Assembly (NCBI GenBank): GCA_945867875.1
Contig: CAMBJF010000044.1
Coordinates: 1 to 13,454 of the forward strand
From: an uncultured Ruminococcus sp.
GTDB lineage: Bacteria > Bacillota > Clostridia > Oscillospirales > Ruminococcaceae
Reading direction: 5' to 3'
DNA: 13,454 nucleotides
The position numbers and the translations under genes were made by a program. Positions 1-7,310 of the stretch are shown here, one piece after another. The notes below the pieces were generated by a model. That model worked only from the letters and a program-made list of their open reading frames with translations, had not been told where the DNA came from and did not search any database. Position 1 is the stretch's first letter. Each line of letters starts with the position of its first letter.

Positions 1-18
1 GATACGTCATCTGAGGGT

Positions 19-105
19 TGGTGCCGGTAGTCGGGGTCGAACCGACACGGGGGTTAGCCCAACGGATTTTGAGTCCGTCACGTCTGCCAATTCCATCATA
101 CCGGC
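19..105 (-). tRNA. tRNA-Leu (anticodon CAA)
   Basis: Read on the minus strand, the acceptor arms GCCGGTA (99-105) and TACCGGC (23-29) pair perfectly over 7 bp and are followed by an encoded ACCA end (19-22). The anticodon stem ACGGA/TCCGT encloses the seven-base loop CTCAAAA, giving anticodon CAA, which decodes the leucine codon UUG. A TTCGA T-loop is present, and the extra arm between the anticodon and T stems is long (class II), as expected for leucine tRNA. The 87-base length fits. Bases 1-18 downstream of it hold nothing I can name. Confidence 0.96.
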
Positions 106-119
106 ATAAGAATATTTAT

Positions 120-148
120 ATTTTAACATATTAAGGTTTTCTTGTCAA
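120..148 (-). promoter_or_regulatory. Sigma-A promoter of the tRNA-Leu gene
   Basis: On the minus strand a perfect -35 box TTGACA (143-148) is followed after exactly 17 bases by TAAAAT (120-125), a near-consensus -10 box. Transcription would begin near 113, about eight bases before the mature tRNA 5' end, which is right for a short tRNA leader. The tRNA is therefore probably transcribed independently of the aminopeptidase operon upstream. Confidence 0.8.
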
Positions 149-183
149 GCACTTTTTGACATATTTTTACTCTGACACATTCA

Positions 184-209
184 GGCGATGCACCGAAAAG
201 CACACCGCC
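184..209 (-). terminator. Possible weak terminator hairpin after the M18 aminopeptidase gene
   Basis: On the minus strand the arms GGCGGTGTGC and GTGCATCGCC can form ten pairs, three of them G-U, around the loop TTTTCG, 20 bases after the aminopeptidase stop codon. It is placed where the six-gene operon should end and just before the tRNA promoter. No T-run follows the stem, so it is at best an inefficient or factor-dependent terminator, or a 3'-end stabiliser. Confidence 0.3.
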
Positions 210-228
210 CTGTGTCACTTAGGTCATT

Positions 229-1635
229 TTACTCAGAAAGGAAGCTTACAAATGCCTTGTACGTCATATAAACATCAAGCTTTGAAACTATCTCATAGGG
301 AGCGTGCATACAAAGAACGGGAACGCCCACGTCAATCGTATCAACGTTGAGGTTAGCGATGTATGCCGCAACGGTTCCGCCGCCGCCGAGATCGACCTTG
401 CCAAGCTCGCCTGTCTGCCATACAATATTGTTGTCGTCCATAAGCTTTCTTACTCTGCCCACAAATTCAGCGGAAGCGTCAGATGTGCCAGACTTTCCTC
501 TTGAACCTGTAAACTTTGTAACAACAACGCCGTAGTTAATGAATGCTGCATTTCTGCGCTCAACCACATCGGGGAATGTGGGGTCAAAGGCTGCATTTAC
601 GTCTGCGGAAAGGCACTCGGAATGGCTGAGAACAGTTCTGCCGTCGCAGCCAAAGCACTCTGCCAGATCATAGATGAAGAATTTGAGATAAGATGAACGA
701 AGTCCCGTATTGCCGTCAGAGCCTGTCTCCTCCTTGTCGGTGAGGACAACAACTGCGGTTTTCTGCGGGATATCCTTGCAGTCAAGGAGAGCGGTAAGAG
801 CAGTGTATGCGCAAACCTTGTCATCGTGACCGTATGCACCGATCATACTTCTGTCAAAACCGATATCCTTTGCTTTAAGAGCGGGAACTGCTTCAAGCTC
901 TGCGGAAACGAAGTCGGCTTCTGTGATTCCGTACTTTTCATTAAGGATAGCGATGATATTGAGCTTAACCTTTTCACTCACGTCATCATCTCTGAAAGGA
1001 CGGGAGCCGATGAGGATATTAAGCTCCTCGCCTTTGAGTATCTCTCCTGCACTGCGCTTCATCTGCTCCTGTGCAAGATGAGGGAGAAGGTCAGTAACGC
1101 AGAAAACAGGGTCGCTTTCATCTTCGCCAATGTTTACTCTTACGGAAGTGCCGTCAGCCTTGACGATAACGCCGTGAAGAGCAAGGGGGATCGTTCCCCA
1201 CTGATATTTCTTGATGCCGCCGTAGTAATGTGTCTTGAAATATGCGGTCTCCTCGTTCTCGTAAAGAGGGTTCTGCTTAAGGTCAAGACGAGGGGAATCG
1301 ATGTGTGCGGCAGCAATATGAATGCCGTTTGCCACAGGCTCCTTGCCGATCACAGCAAGAATAACTGCCTTTTGGCGGTTAACATAGTACACCTTATCCC
1401 CCGCTTTAAGGGACATATTCTTCTCAAAAGGCTTGTAGCCTGCCTTAACTGCGGCTGCTTCCGCAAACTCTACAGCTTCTCTCTCGATCTTTGCAGTATT
1501 CATAAAGCTCTTATAGCTTTCGCAGTATTCATCGCAGAGCTTCATATCCTCTTCAGAAGTCCTGAGAACACCGTTTTTTCTCTGAATGCAAAGCTTTTCC
1601 TGAAGAAGCTTTGCTGCGGATTTTTCCTTTTCCAT
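229..1635 (-). CDS. M18 family aminopeptidase (aspartyl aminopeptidase type)
   Basis: This cytosolic, two-metal aminopeptidase would remove N-terminal residues, typically acidic ones, from peptides. The protein is 468 residues, the normal length for family M18. Residues that match the metal-site pattern are His111 and Asp113 in AAHIDSPRLD, Asp271 in YGHDDK, the acid pair Glu302-Glu303 in TDKEETGSDGNTG, Asp345 in SADVNAAFDP and His444 in CMHAPYE; GKSGTSDASAEF lies near 380-391. The ATG is preceded by AAAGGAAG about eight bases upstream. It is the last gene of the operon, starting 21 bases after the lytic transglycosylase stop. Family assignment is secure; substrate preference and any specific physiological role are not shown by the sequence, so I withhold a gene symbol (apeB is used for some members). 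Confidence 0.93.
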   Translation of the reverse strand: MEKEKSAAKLLQEKLCIQRKNGVLRTSEEDMKLCDEYCESYKSFMNTAKIEREAVEFAEAAAVKAGYKPFEKNMSLKAGDKVYYVNRQKAVILAVIGKEPVANGIHIAAAHIDSPRLDLKQNPLYENEETAYFKTHYYGGIKKYQWGTIPLALHGVIVKADGTSVRVNIGEDESDPVFCVTDLLPHLAQEQMKRSAGEILKGEELNILIGSRPFRDDDVSEKVKLNIIAILNEKYGITEADFVSAELEAVPALKAKDIGFDRSMIGAYGHDDKVCAYTALTALLDCKDIPQKTAVVVLTDKEETGSDGNTGLRSSYLKFFIYDLAECFGCDGRTVLSHSECLSADVNAAFDPTFPDVVERRNAAFINYGVVVTKFTGSRGKSGTSDASAEFVGRVRKLMDDNNIVWQTGELGKVDLGGGGTVAAYIANLNVDTIDVGVPVLCMHAPYEIVSKLDVYMTYKAFVSFLSE

Positions 1636-1656
1636 AAAAATTACTTCCTTTCAGAT

Positions 1657-2244
1657 TTATTTATACAGGTTATTATATGCGGAATATGCACTCATAACCT
1701 TTTCTACATAATGTTTTGTTGCGGCTGAGGGTATGTTGTCAAGCGTCTTTCCGTCTGAGGAGTATTCGCTGTTTTCAAGCCACTTGTTCACATTTCCCCT
1801 GCCCGAATGATACGCCGCAAGAGTGGTCTCGAAGTCCCCGTATTCGTCATACAGGAGCATAAGGAGATATGTTCCGTACTCGATGTTGTATTCGGGCACG
1901 AACATATGATCATAGCTTATCTCTCTGCCGTCCTCCATACGATAGCCCACCCAGTCATATGCGTCCTCCATAAGCTGCATAAGACCTCTTGCTCCCACAT
2001 CTGACTCCGCAGATGGGTCAAAGTTGCTTTCGGTCTTTATCACAGCATAAACGAAGTTCTTGTCCATATGATACTTGGCTGAATATCGTTCAACATATTC
2101 GCTGTATTTATGAGGATAAATGTAATCCCTGCAAAGGTCGGGAGCCTTGTATATCCCAAGCCCCAGCAGAATTACAAGCAGTATCGCAGGAAGCGGGTTT
2201 CTTCTCTTTTTCCTGCGTATGGCTTTATCCGTTTGCTTTGGCAT
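1657..2244 (-). CDS. Membrane-anchored lytic transglycosylase (SLT domain)
   Basis: This enzyme would cleave the MurNAc-GlcNAc bond of peptidoglycan to form 1,6-anhydro products. The 195-residue protein has a basic N-terminus (RRKKRR, 10-15), one hydrophobic segment (about 18-32) acting as a signal anchor, and then an SLT domain outside the membrane. The domain shows the catalytic Glu72 in KTESNFDP, GARGLMQLM (84-92) and AAYHSGRGNVNKW (143-155), the counterpart of the usual AYNAG.GxV motif. The start overlaps the 3' end of coaE by 20 bases. AAGGAG (2253-2258) lies seven bases before the ATG, inside coaE, so translation of the two genes is probably coupled. A wall-remodelling enzyme in a translation and cofactor operon probably reflects growth-linked expression. 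Confidence 0.9.
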   Translation of the reverse strand: MPKQTDKAIRRKKRRNPLPAILLVILLGLGIYKAPDLCRDYIYPHKYSEYVERYSAKYHMDKNFVYAVIKTESNFDPSAESDVGARGLMQLMEDAYDWVGYRMEDGREISYDHMFVPEYNIEYGTYLLMLLYDEYGDFETTLAAYHSGRGNVNKWLENSEYSSDGKTLDNIPSAATKHYVEKVMSAYSAYNNLYK

Positions 2245-2857
2245 TATAATACTCCTTGATCTTGCCTGCGACCTCCTCAGCCTTGGCGGCGAGAACGTCG
2301 GGAGTTTTATTGTTGATTATAACAAAATCCGAATGGTTCACAAAAAAATGCTCCGAATACTGAGATTCAAAACGCTTTTTTGCCGCTTCGGGGGTGATGT
2401 TGTCACGAGCGATTATCCTGCTCATTCTGATGCTTTCATCGGCTGTGACGCTGATTATAAGGTCGCACAGATCATCTGCATTGGCTTCAAAAAGCGTAGG
2501 GGCATCAAGGAGAATAAGCTCTCTCCCCTTCTCGGAAAGCTCGTCTATGCGGCTGATTATCCTGTAAATGATGTAGGGATATATTATGCCGTTAAGCTGT
2601 CTGAGCTTTTCTCTGTCAGAGAAAACAATGCTGCCGAGACGTTTTCTGTTGAGGGTGCCGTCGGAATTTATGATGTCGCTGCCGAAAGCCTCGGAAAGCT
2701 CCGTAAGACAGGGCTGACCCTTTTCGGTGACCTCTCTCGAAATGATGTCCGCATCAATTACCGCAAAGCCGTTCTGTGAAAACACACGGCTCACAGTCGT
2801 CTTTCCCGCACCGCTCTGCCCCGTAAGACCGATCACCCTTGCACGTGTGCAGTTCAA
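2225..2857 (-). CDS. coaE: Dephospho-CoA kinase
   Basis: CoaE phosphorylates the ribose 3'-hydroxyl of dephospho-CoA with ATP, the last step of coenzyme A synthesis. The 210-residue protein has the P-loop GQSGAGKT (13-20), then DADIISREV (35-43) at the CoA-binding region, LNRKRLGSIVFSD in the middle and an RDN lid element near 162. The chosen start is a TTG at 2857, forming a TTGA overlap with the stop of the Sua5 gene. It is supported by a nine-base Shine-Dalgarno match at 2863-2871. A GTG at 2836 (residue 8) would also leave the P-loop intact but lacks a well-spaced ribosome binding site. The P-loop reads GQSGAGKT rather than the commoner GGIGSGKS; I believe this variant is usual in clostridial CoaE. 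Confidence 0.93.
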   Translation of the reverse strand: MNCTRARVIGLTGQSGAGKTTVSRVFSQNGFAVIDADIISREVTEKGQPCLTELSEAFGSDIINSDGTLNRKRLGSIVFSDREKLRQLNGIIYPYIIYRIISRIDELSEKGRELILLDAPTLFEANADDLCDLIISVTADESIRMSRIIARDNITPEAAKKRFESQYSEHFFVNHSDFVIINNKTPDVLAAKAEEVAGKIKEYYNAKANG

Positions 2858-3879
2858 AGGTTGATCACCTCAAATCCTGCGGCTCTGAGCAGTCGGTTGT
2901 AAACTGCAAGTCCGACGCCTGTCTGTGCGGGACATCTTGCATATACCTGCTCGATGCCCATATCGTCAATGCTCCTGAGAACGGCAAAAAGCTTTTTTGC
3001 CTGCTCCTCGGAGGTGTCGCCGTAAGCGATATATGCATAGGGAAAATTCTTTGCATCGGAATCAAATATCATCGAGCAGACCTTGTCGCCGTTATGCTCC
3101 GAAACATATTCTGTGAACTTCTCCATATCGCCGCAGAGAATCGTGACATTCGCCTTTGGAGAATAGTGCTTGTACTTCATTCCGGGGGAAAGCACCTTTT
3201 CGCCGTCGGAAATTTTTTCGGTAACTCCCTTTGCACAAAGCGCATTTTCCTCGCCAACAACACCCTTTATATCTTCAAGGGACACAAAACCGGGGCGAAG
3301 AAGTCTTACCTTTCCGTCGCTGTCAAATGAGACAACTGTGGATTCAACGCCTACAGCACAGTCGCCGCCGTCAACGATAGCAGGTATCCTGCCGTTCATA
3401 TCCTTATAAACGTGCATTGCGGTAGTGGGGCTGGGGCTTCCCGAAAGATTAGCGGAGGGAGCTGCAAGAGCACAGCCGCTTCGTCTGATTATCTCTCTTG
3501 CCACGGGGTGAACTGGAAAGCGAATGCCAACGGTGTCAAGCCCGCCGCTTGTAGTCATAGGAATGATGTCCTTTTTGGGCAGCACCATTGTAAGCGGTCC
3601 CGGCCAGAACGCTTCTGCAAGCTTCAATGCATTTTCGGGAACTTCGGTCACATATTTATATATGTCGGAAAACTCGCCGATATGTACGATAAGAGGATTG
3701 TCCTGTGGTCTGCCCTTTGCCTTGAATATTTCCGAAACTGCACTGCTGTTCTGTGCATCTGCGGCAAGTCCGTAAACGGTCTCGGTGGGTATTCCCACTA
3801 CCCCGCCCTCACGGAGCAGCTTTGCCGCTTTGTCAATATCTTCATCGGAAGATGAAAGCATTTGTGTATCGTAATTCAT
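2854..3879 (-). CDS. ywlC: L-threonylcarbamoyladenylate synthase, Sua5/YwlC type
   Basis: This enzyme makes threonylcarbamoyl-AMP from threonine, bicarbonate and ATP, the first step of the t6A37 modification of ANN-decoding tRNAs. The 341-residue protein is the long two-domain form. The YrdC domain carries PTETVYGLAA (31-40), KAKGRPQDNPL (53-63), APSANLSGSPSPT (140-152) and GVESTVV (177-183). The linker SPGMKYKHYSP (231-241) leads to the C-terminal Sua5 domain, which short TsaC proteins lack. It starts 20 bases after prfA and its stop overlaps the coaE start by four bases (TTGA). No strong Shine-Dalgarno is visible (AAGGAA lies rather far upstream), which suggests dependence on prfA translation. 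In many Firmicutes prmC lies between prfA and this gene; here it does not. Confidence 0.94.
   Translation of the reverse strand: MNYDTQMLSSSDEDIDKAAKLLREGGVVGIPTETVYGLAADAQNSSAVSEIFKAKGRPQDNPLIVHIGEFSDIYKYVTEVPENALKLAEAFWPGPLTMVLPKKDIIPMTTSGGLDTVGIRFPVHPVAREIIRRSGCALAAPSANLSGSPSPTTAMHVYKDMNGRIPAIVDGGDCAVGVESTVVSFDSDGKVRLLRPGFVSLEDIKGVVGEENALCAKGVTEKISDGEKVLSPGMKYKHYSPKANVTILCGDMEKFTEYVSEHNGDKVCSMIFDSDAKNFPYAYIAYGDTSEEQAKKLFAVLRSIDDMGIEQVYARCPAQTGVGLAVYNRLLRAAGFEVINL
2863..2871 (-). promoter_or_regulatory. Strong ribosome binding site that fixes the coaE TTG start
   Basis: On the minus strand GAGGTGATC is a nine-base match to the sequence complementary to the 16S rRNA 3' end. It ends five bases before the TTG at 2855-2857 and lies inside the 3' end of the Sua5 gene. 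An unusually long match paired with a weak initiation codon argues that the TTG is the genuine start and that expression is tuned through both elements. Confidence 0.7.
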
Positions 3880-3899
3880 AGTTATCGCTCATTCCTTGC

Positions 3900-4976
3900 T
3901 CATTCATCGCCCTGTGCGGAAAGCTTTGCAGCCTGATCCGCCGTTGCAAGAGCGTCGATTATTTCGTCCATATTGCCGTTGAGGATATGTTCGAGTCTGT
4001 ATATGGTAAGACCTATTCTGTGGTCTGTAACACGTCCCTCGGGGAAATTGTAGGTTCGTATTCTTTCGGAGCGGCTGCCTGTGCCCACCTGAGAACGTCT
4101 GTCGGAGGCAATTTTGTCATTCTGTTCCTGTGTGAGCCTGTCGAACAGGCGGCTTCTGAGAATTTTCATCGCCTTGTCCTTGTTTTTATACTGGCTTCGC
4201 TCGTCCTGACACTCAACCACAAGTCCTGTAGGGATATGGGTAAGTCTCACGGCAGATTCAGTCTTGTTGATGTGCTGACCGCCTGCACCCGATGCTCTGA
4301 AAACATCAGTCTTGATGTCCGCAGGGTTTATTTCAAGCTCAACCTCGTCCGCTTCGGGAAGAACTGCTACCGTTACGGTAGATGTGTGGATACGTCCCTG
4401 TGACTCGGTCTCGGGAACTCGCTGTACACGGTGAACTCCGCTTTCGTATTTGAGCCGTGAATATGCACCGTCGCCCTCGATGCTGAATGAAATTTCCTTA
4501 TAGCCCCCAAGCTCCGTGGGATTGGCGTTAAGTATGTCTATTTTCCAGCGGCGTGCTTCACCGTACATCGAATACATTCTGAAAAGTGAGTTTGCAAAAA
4601 GTGACGCTTCATCGCCGCCTGCACCGCCACGAATCTCAATAATGACGTTCTTTTCATCATTAGGGTCTTTGGGGATAAGCAATATTTTCAGCTCCTCGGA
4701 AACAGCTGAAATACGCTCCTCGGCGTCATCAAGCTCAGCCTTTGCAAGCTCTTTCATTTCCTTGTCGCTGCCGCTTTCTTCAAGGAGCTCCTTTGCGTCA
4801 TCACGGTCATTCACAGCCGCCGTGTATTCCCTGTACTTTTCAACTATGGGCGTAAGGGCTTTATATTCCTTCATAAGCTTTGCATAAAGCTCATTGTCAC
4901 TAATAACATCGGGGCTGCTGAGCTTCCCGCTTATTTCCTCAAATCGCTCTTCGGTCAGTTTCAGTTTTTCAAACAT
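3900..4976 (-). CDS. prfA: Peptide chain release factor 1
   Basis: RF1 recognises UAA and UAG in the ribosomal A site and triggers peptidyl-tRNA hydrolysis. With the ATG at 4976 the protein is 358 residues, the normal size. It shows the stop-codon-reading tripeptide PET (188-190; RF1 pattern PxT, not the SPF of RF2) and the catalytic GGQ in RASGAGGQHINKTESAVR (GGQ at 232-234); IRGGAGGDEA begins near 116. A TTG two codons upstream (4982) is in frame, but GAGG sits seven bases before the ATG and only about one base before the TTG, so the ATG is chosen. It begins two bases after the DUF951 stop and is followed 20 bases later by the Sua5 gene. The Gln of GGQ is normally methylated by PrmC, whose gene is not in this window. 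Confidence 0.97.
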   Translation of the reverse strand: MFEKLKLTEERFEEISGKLSSPDVISDNELYAKLMKEYKALTPIVEKYREYTAAVNDRDDAKELLEESGSDKEMKELAKAELDDAEERISAVSEELKILLIPKDPNDEKNVIIEIRGGAGGDEASLFANSLFRMYSMYGEARRWKIDILNANPTELGGYKEISFSIEGDGAYSRLKYESGVHRVQRVPETESQGRIHTSTVTVAVLPEADEVELEINPADIKTDVFRASGAGGQHINKTESAVRLTHIPTGLVVECQDERSQYKNKDKAMKILRSRLFDRLTQEQNDKIASDRRSQVGTGSRSERIRTYNFPEGRVTDHRIGLTIYRLEHILNGNMDEIIDALATADQAAKLSAQGDE

Positions 4977-4978
4977 CG

Positions 4979-5170
4979 TCAATCCTCGTTTTCATCACGG
5001 CTCACAGCCTTGATGTTCTTTTCAATTTTGCTTCTGGGAACCATAAATTCGTGTCCGCAGCCTGTGCACCTGAGCTTGAAATCAGCCCCTGAGCGCAGAA
5101 CAGTCATCTGCTTTGAACCGCAGGGGTGCGTTTTTTTCATTGTAAGCAGGTCTCCCACACGTATATCCAT
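4979..5170 (-). CDS. DUF951 family small zinc-finger-like protein
   Basis: This 63-residue protein of unknown function matches the pattern I associate with DUF951. After MDIRVGDLLTMKKTHPCGS comes Cys17, followed by Cys35 and Cys38 in LRCTGCGHE, a set that with His15 or His40 could hold a metal ion. It ends in a basic PRSKIEKNIK stretch and an acidic tail. The ATG at 5170 is chosen over an in-frame start at 5218 because GGGAGG (5177-5182) lies six bases upstream, and because the extra N-terminus would overlap the promoter. It is the first gene of the operon, two bases before prfA, which suggests a role tied to translation or nucleic acids; that is inference from position only. Confidence 0.85.
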   Translation of the reverse strand: MDIRVGDLLTMKKTHPCGSKQMTVLRSGADFKLRCTGCGHEFMVPRSKIEKNIKAVSRDENED

Positions 5171-5206
5171 AAGCTGCCTCCCGTACAAAATCACATTATT
5201 AAATTT

Positions 5207-5236
5207 ATTATACCACATTTACCCTGTGTTGTGCAA
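5207..5236 (-). promoter_or_regulatory. Sigma-A promoter of the DUF951-prfA-ywlC-coaE-slt-M18 operon
   Basis: On the minus strand TTGCAC (5231-5236) is separated by 18 bases from a consensus TATAAT (5207-5212). Transcription would start near 5200, giving a leader of about 30 bases that contains only the GGGAGG ribosome binding site. No other convincing promoter is seen between the six genes, so this one probably drives all of them. The region up to 5398 is AT-rich and also serves the divergent gene at 5399. Confidence 0.65.
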
Positions 5237-5398
5237 CTTTTTTTCGTTTATTTTGCGAATAATCATAAAAATACAGAAGCTGCATATAATTTGCTTTGAT
5301 TTTTTGTTTATTTTAACAACTATTATTTTGATATGTTTATTATCCTGTTCCACGGGGCAAACTTTATCTCGGAAAGACATTTGAAAGGATATGAGACT

Positions 5399-5731
5399 AT
5401 GAGAATCACAGCGCAGTTTGACTCTGTAGATGATGCGGAATTTGCAGCTTCGGCGGTGAGAAGCCTTGGAGCTGGCATATTTGATGTGTCCCTGACAGAG
5501 CGCCGCCAAAAGGTCCACAGAGACGGCAGCTTTGCCCCTATGGGCTTCTTTACTAACCTGAACACAAGCAGCTTTCAGCCTGTAACTCCCCTTGCGGATA
5601 TTGCGGTAACAGACACGACCGAAAGTATAAGTGTTTCTGCGGCGGTGGACATTATCTGCCGTCCCTCTGATGCTAAAAAGGTCGTTTCCGCTCTGATGAA
5701 CAGGGGCGGACACGATATCAAGGCAAGATAA
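5399..5731 (+). CDS. Hypothetical protein, 110 residues, probable alpha/beta fold
   Basis: I do not recognise this family. The protein is 110 residues, soluble, with no signal peptide, membrane segment or cysteine cluster; Cys87 is the only cysteine. Two similar stretches can be seen, a strand-helix-strand at 1-32 (MRITAQFDSVDDAEFAASAV onward) and another strand-helix unit at about 78-108, separated by a polar linker. This suggests a small ferredoxin-like domain. The ATG at 5399 is chosen over an upstream in-frame start at 5333 because AAAGGA lies nine bases before it. A TATAAT at 5285-5290 could be its -10 box, but no matching -35 box is present. It is a single-gene unit, divergent from the prfA operon and closed by the hairpin directly after its stop. 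It is probably a real gene, given the ribosome binding site and terminator. Confidence 0.7.
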   Translation: MRITAQFDSVDDAEFAASAVRSLGAGIFDVSLTERRQKVHRDGSFAPMGFFTNLNTSSFQPVTPLADIAVTDTTESISVSAAVDIICRPSDAKKVVSALMNRGGHDIKAR

Positions 5732-5767
5732 AATGCGGACTGTCTTTTGGGTAAGGCAGTCCGCATT
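5732..5767. terminator. Strong bidirectional intrinsic terminator
   Basis: The arms AATGCGGACTGTCTT and AAGGCAGTCCGCATT pair over 15 positions with one G-U, around the loop TTGGGT. A's lie on the left and an AATTTACATATTT stretch on the right, so the stem has U-rich tails in both directions. It begins directly after the TAA of the 110-residue protein and lies 19 bases after the xylB stop on the other strand, serving both converging units. Confidence 0.88.
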
Positions 5768-5786
5768 AATTTACATATTTATTATT

Positions 5787-7310
5787 TTACAGTCCCGCAA
5801 GCTCGCTCATCTGCTCCTTTACGGCAGGATATATCTTGTCGTAAAGGCGGAAGAATTTCTCATAAACGGGAACATTTTCAGCAACAGGCTCCTGAACCTT
5901 GTCAACGCCGCAGATGACCTCGCAGGCTTCGGGAACGCTCTTATATACTCCTGCGCCAACAAGTGCAAGGATAGCTACGCCAAGTGCAGGACCTTCCTTG
6001 GAAGAAGCGGTCTTTACGGGGCAGGCATAAAGGTCGGCAAGCATCTGTCTCCACAGAGGCGAACTTCCGCCGCCGCCGCAAGCCATCATATCCGAAACGT
6101 TGATGTCCATTTCACGGCATATCTCAACGCAGTCTCTGAGGGAATATGCAACGCCCTCCATAACGGCTCTGAGCATTTCCTTTTTGGTGTGCATAGCGGA
6201 AAGTCCGAAGAACATTCCTCTTGCATTGGGGTCAAGATGAGGAGTTCTCTCGCCCATGAGATAAGGGAGGTAAAGAAGCCTGTTTGCGCCGATGGGAACA
6301 GTCTCAGCTTCCTTGTCCATAAGATAATACTCGTCCACACCCATGTATTTTGCGGTTTCCTTTTCGGGTGCACAGAAATTGTCTCTGAACCACTTGAGAG
6401 AAAGTCCTGCTCCCTGTGTTACGCCCATGATATGCCATGCGCCCGGAACAGCCGCACAGCAGGTGTGAACACGTCCCTTGGGGTCAATGGAAACCTTCGA
6501 TGTGTGAGCAAAAACAACACCGCTTGTGCCGATAGTGGTAAATGCCCTGCCGTCAGCCACAACGCCCGTGCCAACAGCCGCAGCCGCATTGTCGCCTGCG
6601 CCGCCCACAACGATTGTGCCTGCTTTAAGTCCCGTAAGCTCTGCAGCCTTTTCGGTGATCTTTCCCGTTACCTCGCAGGATTCATATACCTTTGCAAGCA
6701 TTGACATATCAATTCCCAGCTTCTCGCAAATTTCCTTGCTCCAGCAGCGGTTTGGAACATCAAGCAGCTGCATGCCCGAAGCGTCGGAAACTTCTGTTGC
6801 ATACTCACCTGTGAGCATAAATCTTATGTAATCCTTGGGGAGGAGAATATGTCGGCATCTTGCGTAATTCTCAGGCTCCTTGTTCTTTACCCAAAGTATT
6901 TTTGCGGCAGTCCAGCCTGTGAGAGCAGGGTTTGCGGTTATCTCGATAAGCTTTTCCCTGCCGATCTTTTCGTTCATTTCCTCGACTTCATCGGCAGTTC
7001 TCTGGTCGCACCAGATGATAGACTTTCTGATGACCTCGTTGTTTTCATCAAGCATAACAAGTCCGTGCATCTGTCCCGAAAGTCCAACACCTACGATGTT
7101 TTCGGCAGAAACACCGCTCTTTGCGATAACACCCTTAATGGTGTTCACAGCAGCATTGTACCAGTCTGCGGGGTCCTGCTCAGCATAGCCGTTCTGAGGC
7201 TGATACATAGGATATTCAATTGTCATTGAAGCGATAACATTTCCCTTTTCGTCAAAAAGAACGGTCTTTGTTCCGCTTGTTCCAAGGTCAACGCCGATAA
7301 CGTATTTCAT
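5787..7310 (-). CDS. xylB: Xylulokinase
   Basis: XylB phosphorylates D-xylulose with ATP to xylulose 5-phosphate, which enters the pentose phosphate pathway. The 507-residue protein is a full-length FGGY sugar kinase. It shows the N-terminal nucleotide motif VDLGTSGTK (7-15), SGQMHGLV (78-85, the xylulose-contact region), WCDQR (100-104), GAGDNAAAAVG (237-247) with the catalytic base Asp240, GTSGVVF (261-267) and the C-terminal CGGGGSSPLWRQMLAD (411-426). The MHG motif near 81 favours xylulokinase over glycerol or gluconate kinase, and so does xylA upstream in the same transcription unit. The ATG follows directly on the stop of the 69-residue membrane protein gene; AAGGAAG inside that gene is its ribosome binding site, so the two are coupled. 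The terminator at 5732-5767 closes the operon. Confidence 0.95.
   Translation of the reverse strand: MKYVIGVDLGTSGTKTVLFDEKGNVIASMTIEYPMYQPQNGYAEQDPADWYNAAVNTIKGVIAKSGVSAENIVGVGLSGQMHGLVMLDENNEVIRKSIIWCDQRTADEVEEMNEKIGREKLIEITANPALTGWTAAKILWVKNKEPENYARCRHILLPKDYIRFMLTGEYATEVSDASGMQLLDVPNRCWSKEICEKLGIDMSMLAKVYESCEVTGKITEKAAELTGLKAGTIVVGGAGDNAAAAVGTGVVADGRAFTTIGTSGVVFAHTSKVSIDPKGRVHTCCAAVPGAWHIMGVTQGAGLSLKWFRDNFCAPEKETAKYMGVDEYYLMDKEAETVPIGANRLLYLPYLMGERTPHLDPNARGMFFGLSAMHTKKEMLRAVMEGVAYSLRDCVEICREMDINVSDMMACGGGGSSPLWRQMLADLYACPVKTASSKEGPALGVAILALVGAGVYKSVPEACEVICGVDKVQEPVAENVPVYEKFFRLYDKIYPAVKEQMSELAGL

Noticed and set aside
826..1728. A 300-codon open frame on the plus strand opposite the M18 aminopeptidase
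   Set aside because: It lies fully antisense to a gene with clear catalytic motifs, shows no recognisable protein motifs and has an odd Cys/Leu-rich composition. Similar long mirror frames occur opposite coaE (2147-2779), xylB (5733-6704), xylA (8635-9366), the U32-like gene and the hydrogenase, a side effect of codon preference.
5219..5713. A 164-codon minus-strand frame upstream of the prfA operon
   Set aside because: It overlaps the hypothetical gene at 5399 on the other strand and the AT-rich promoter region, has no ribosome binding site at its start, and its composition looks translated from noncoding sequence.
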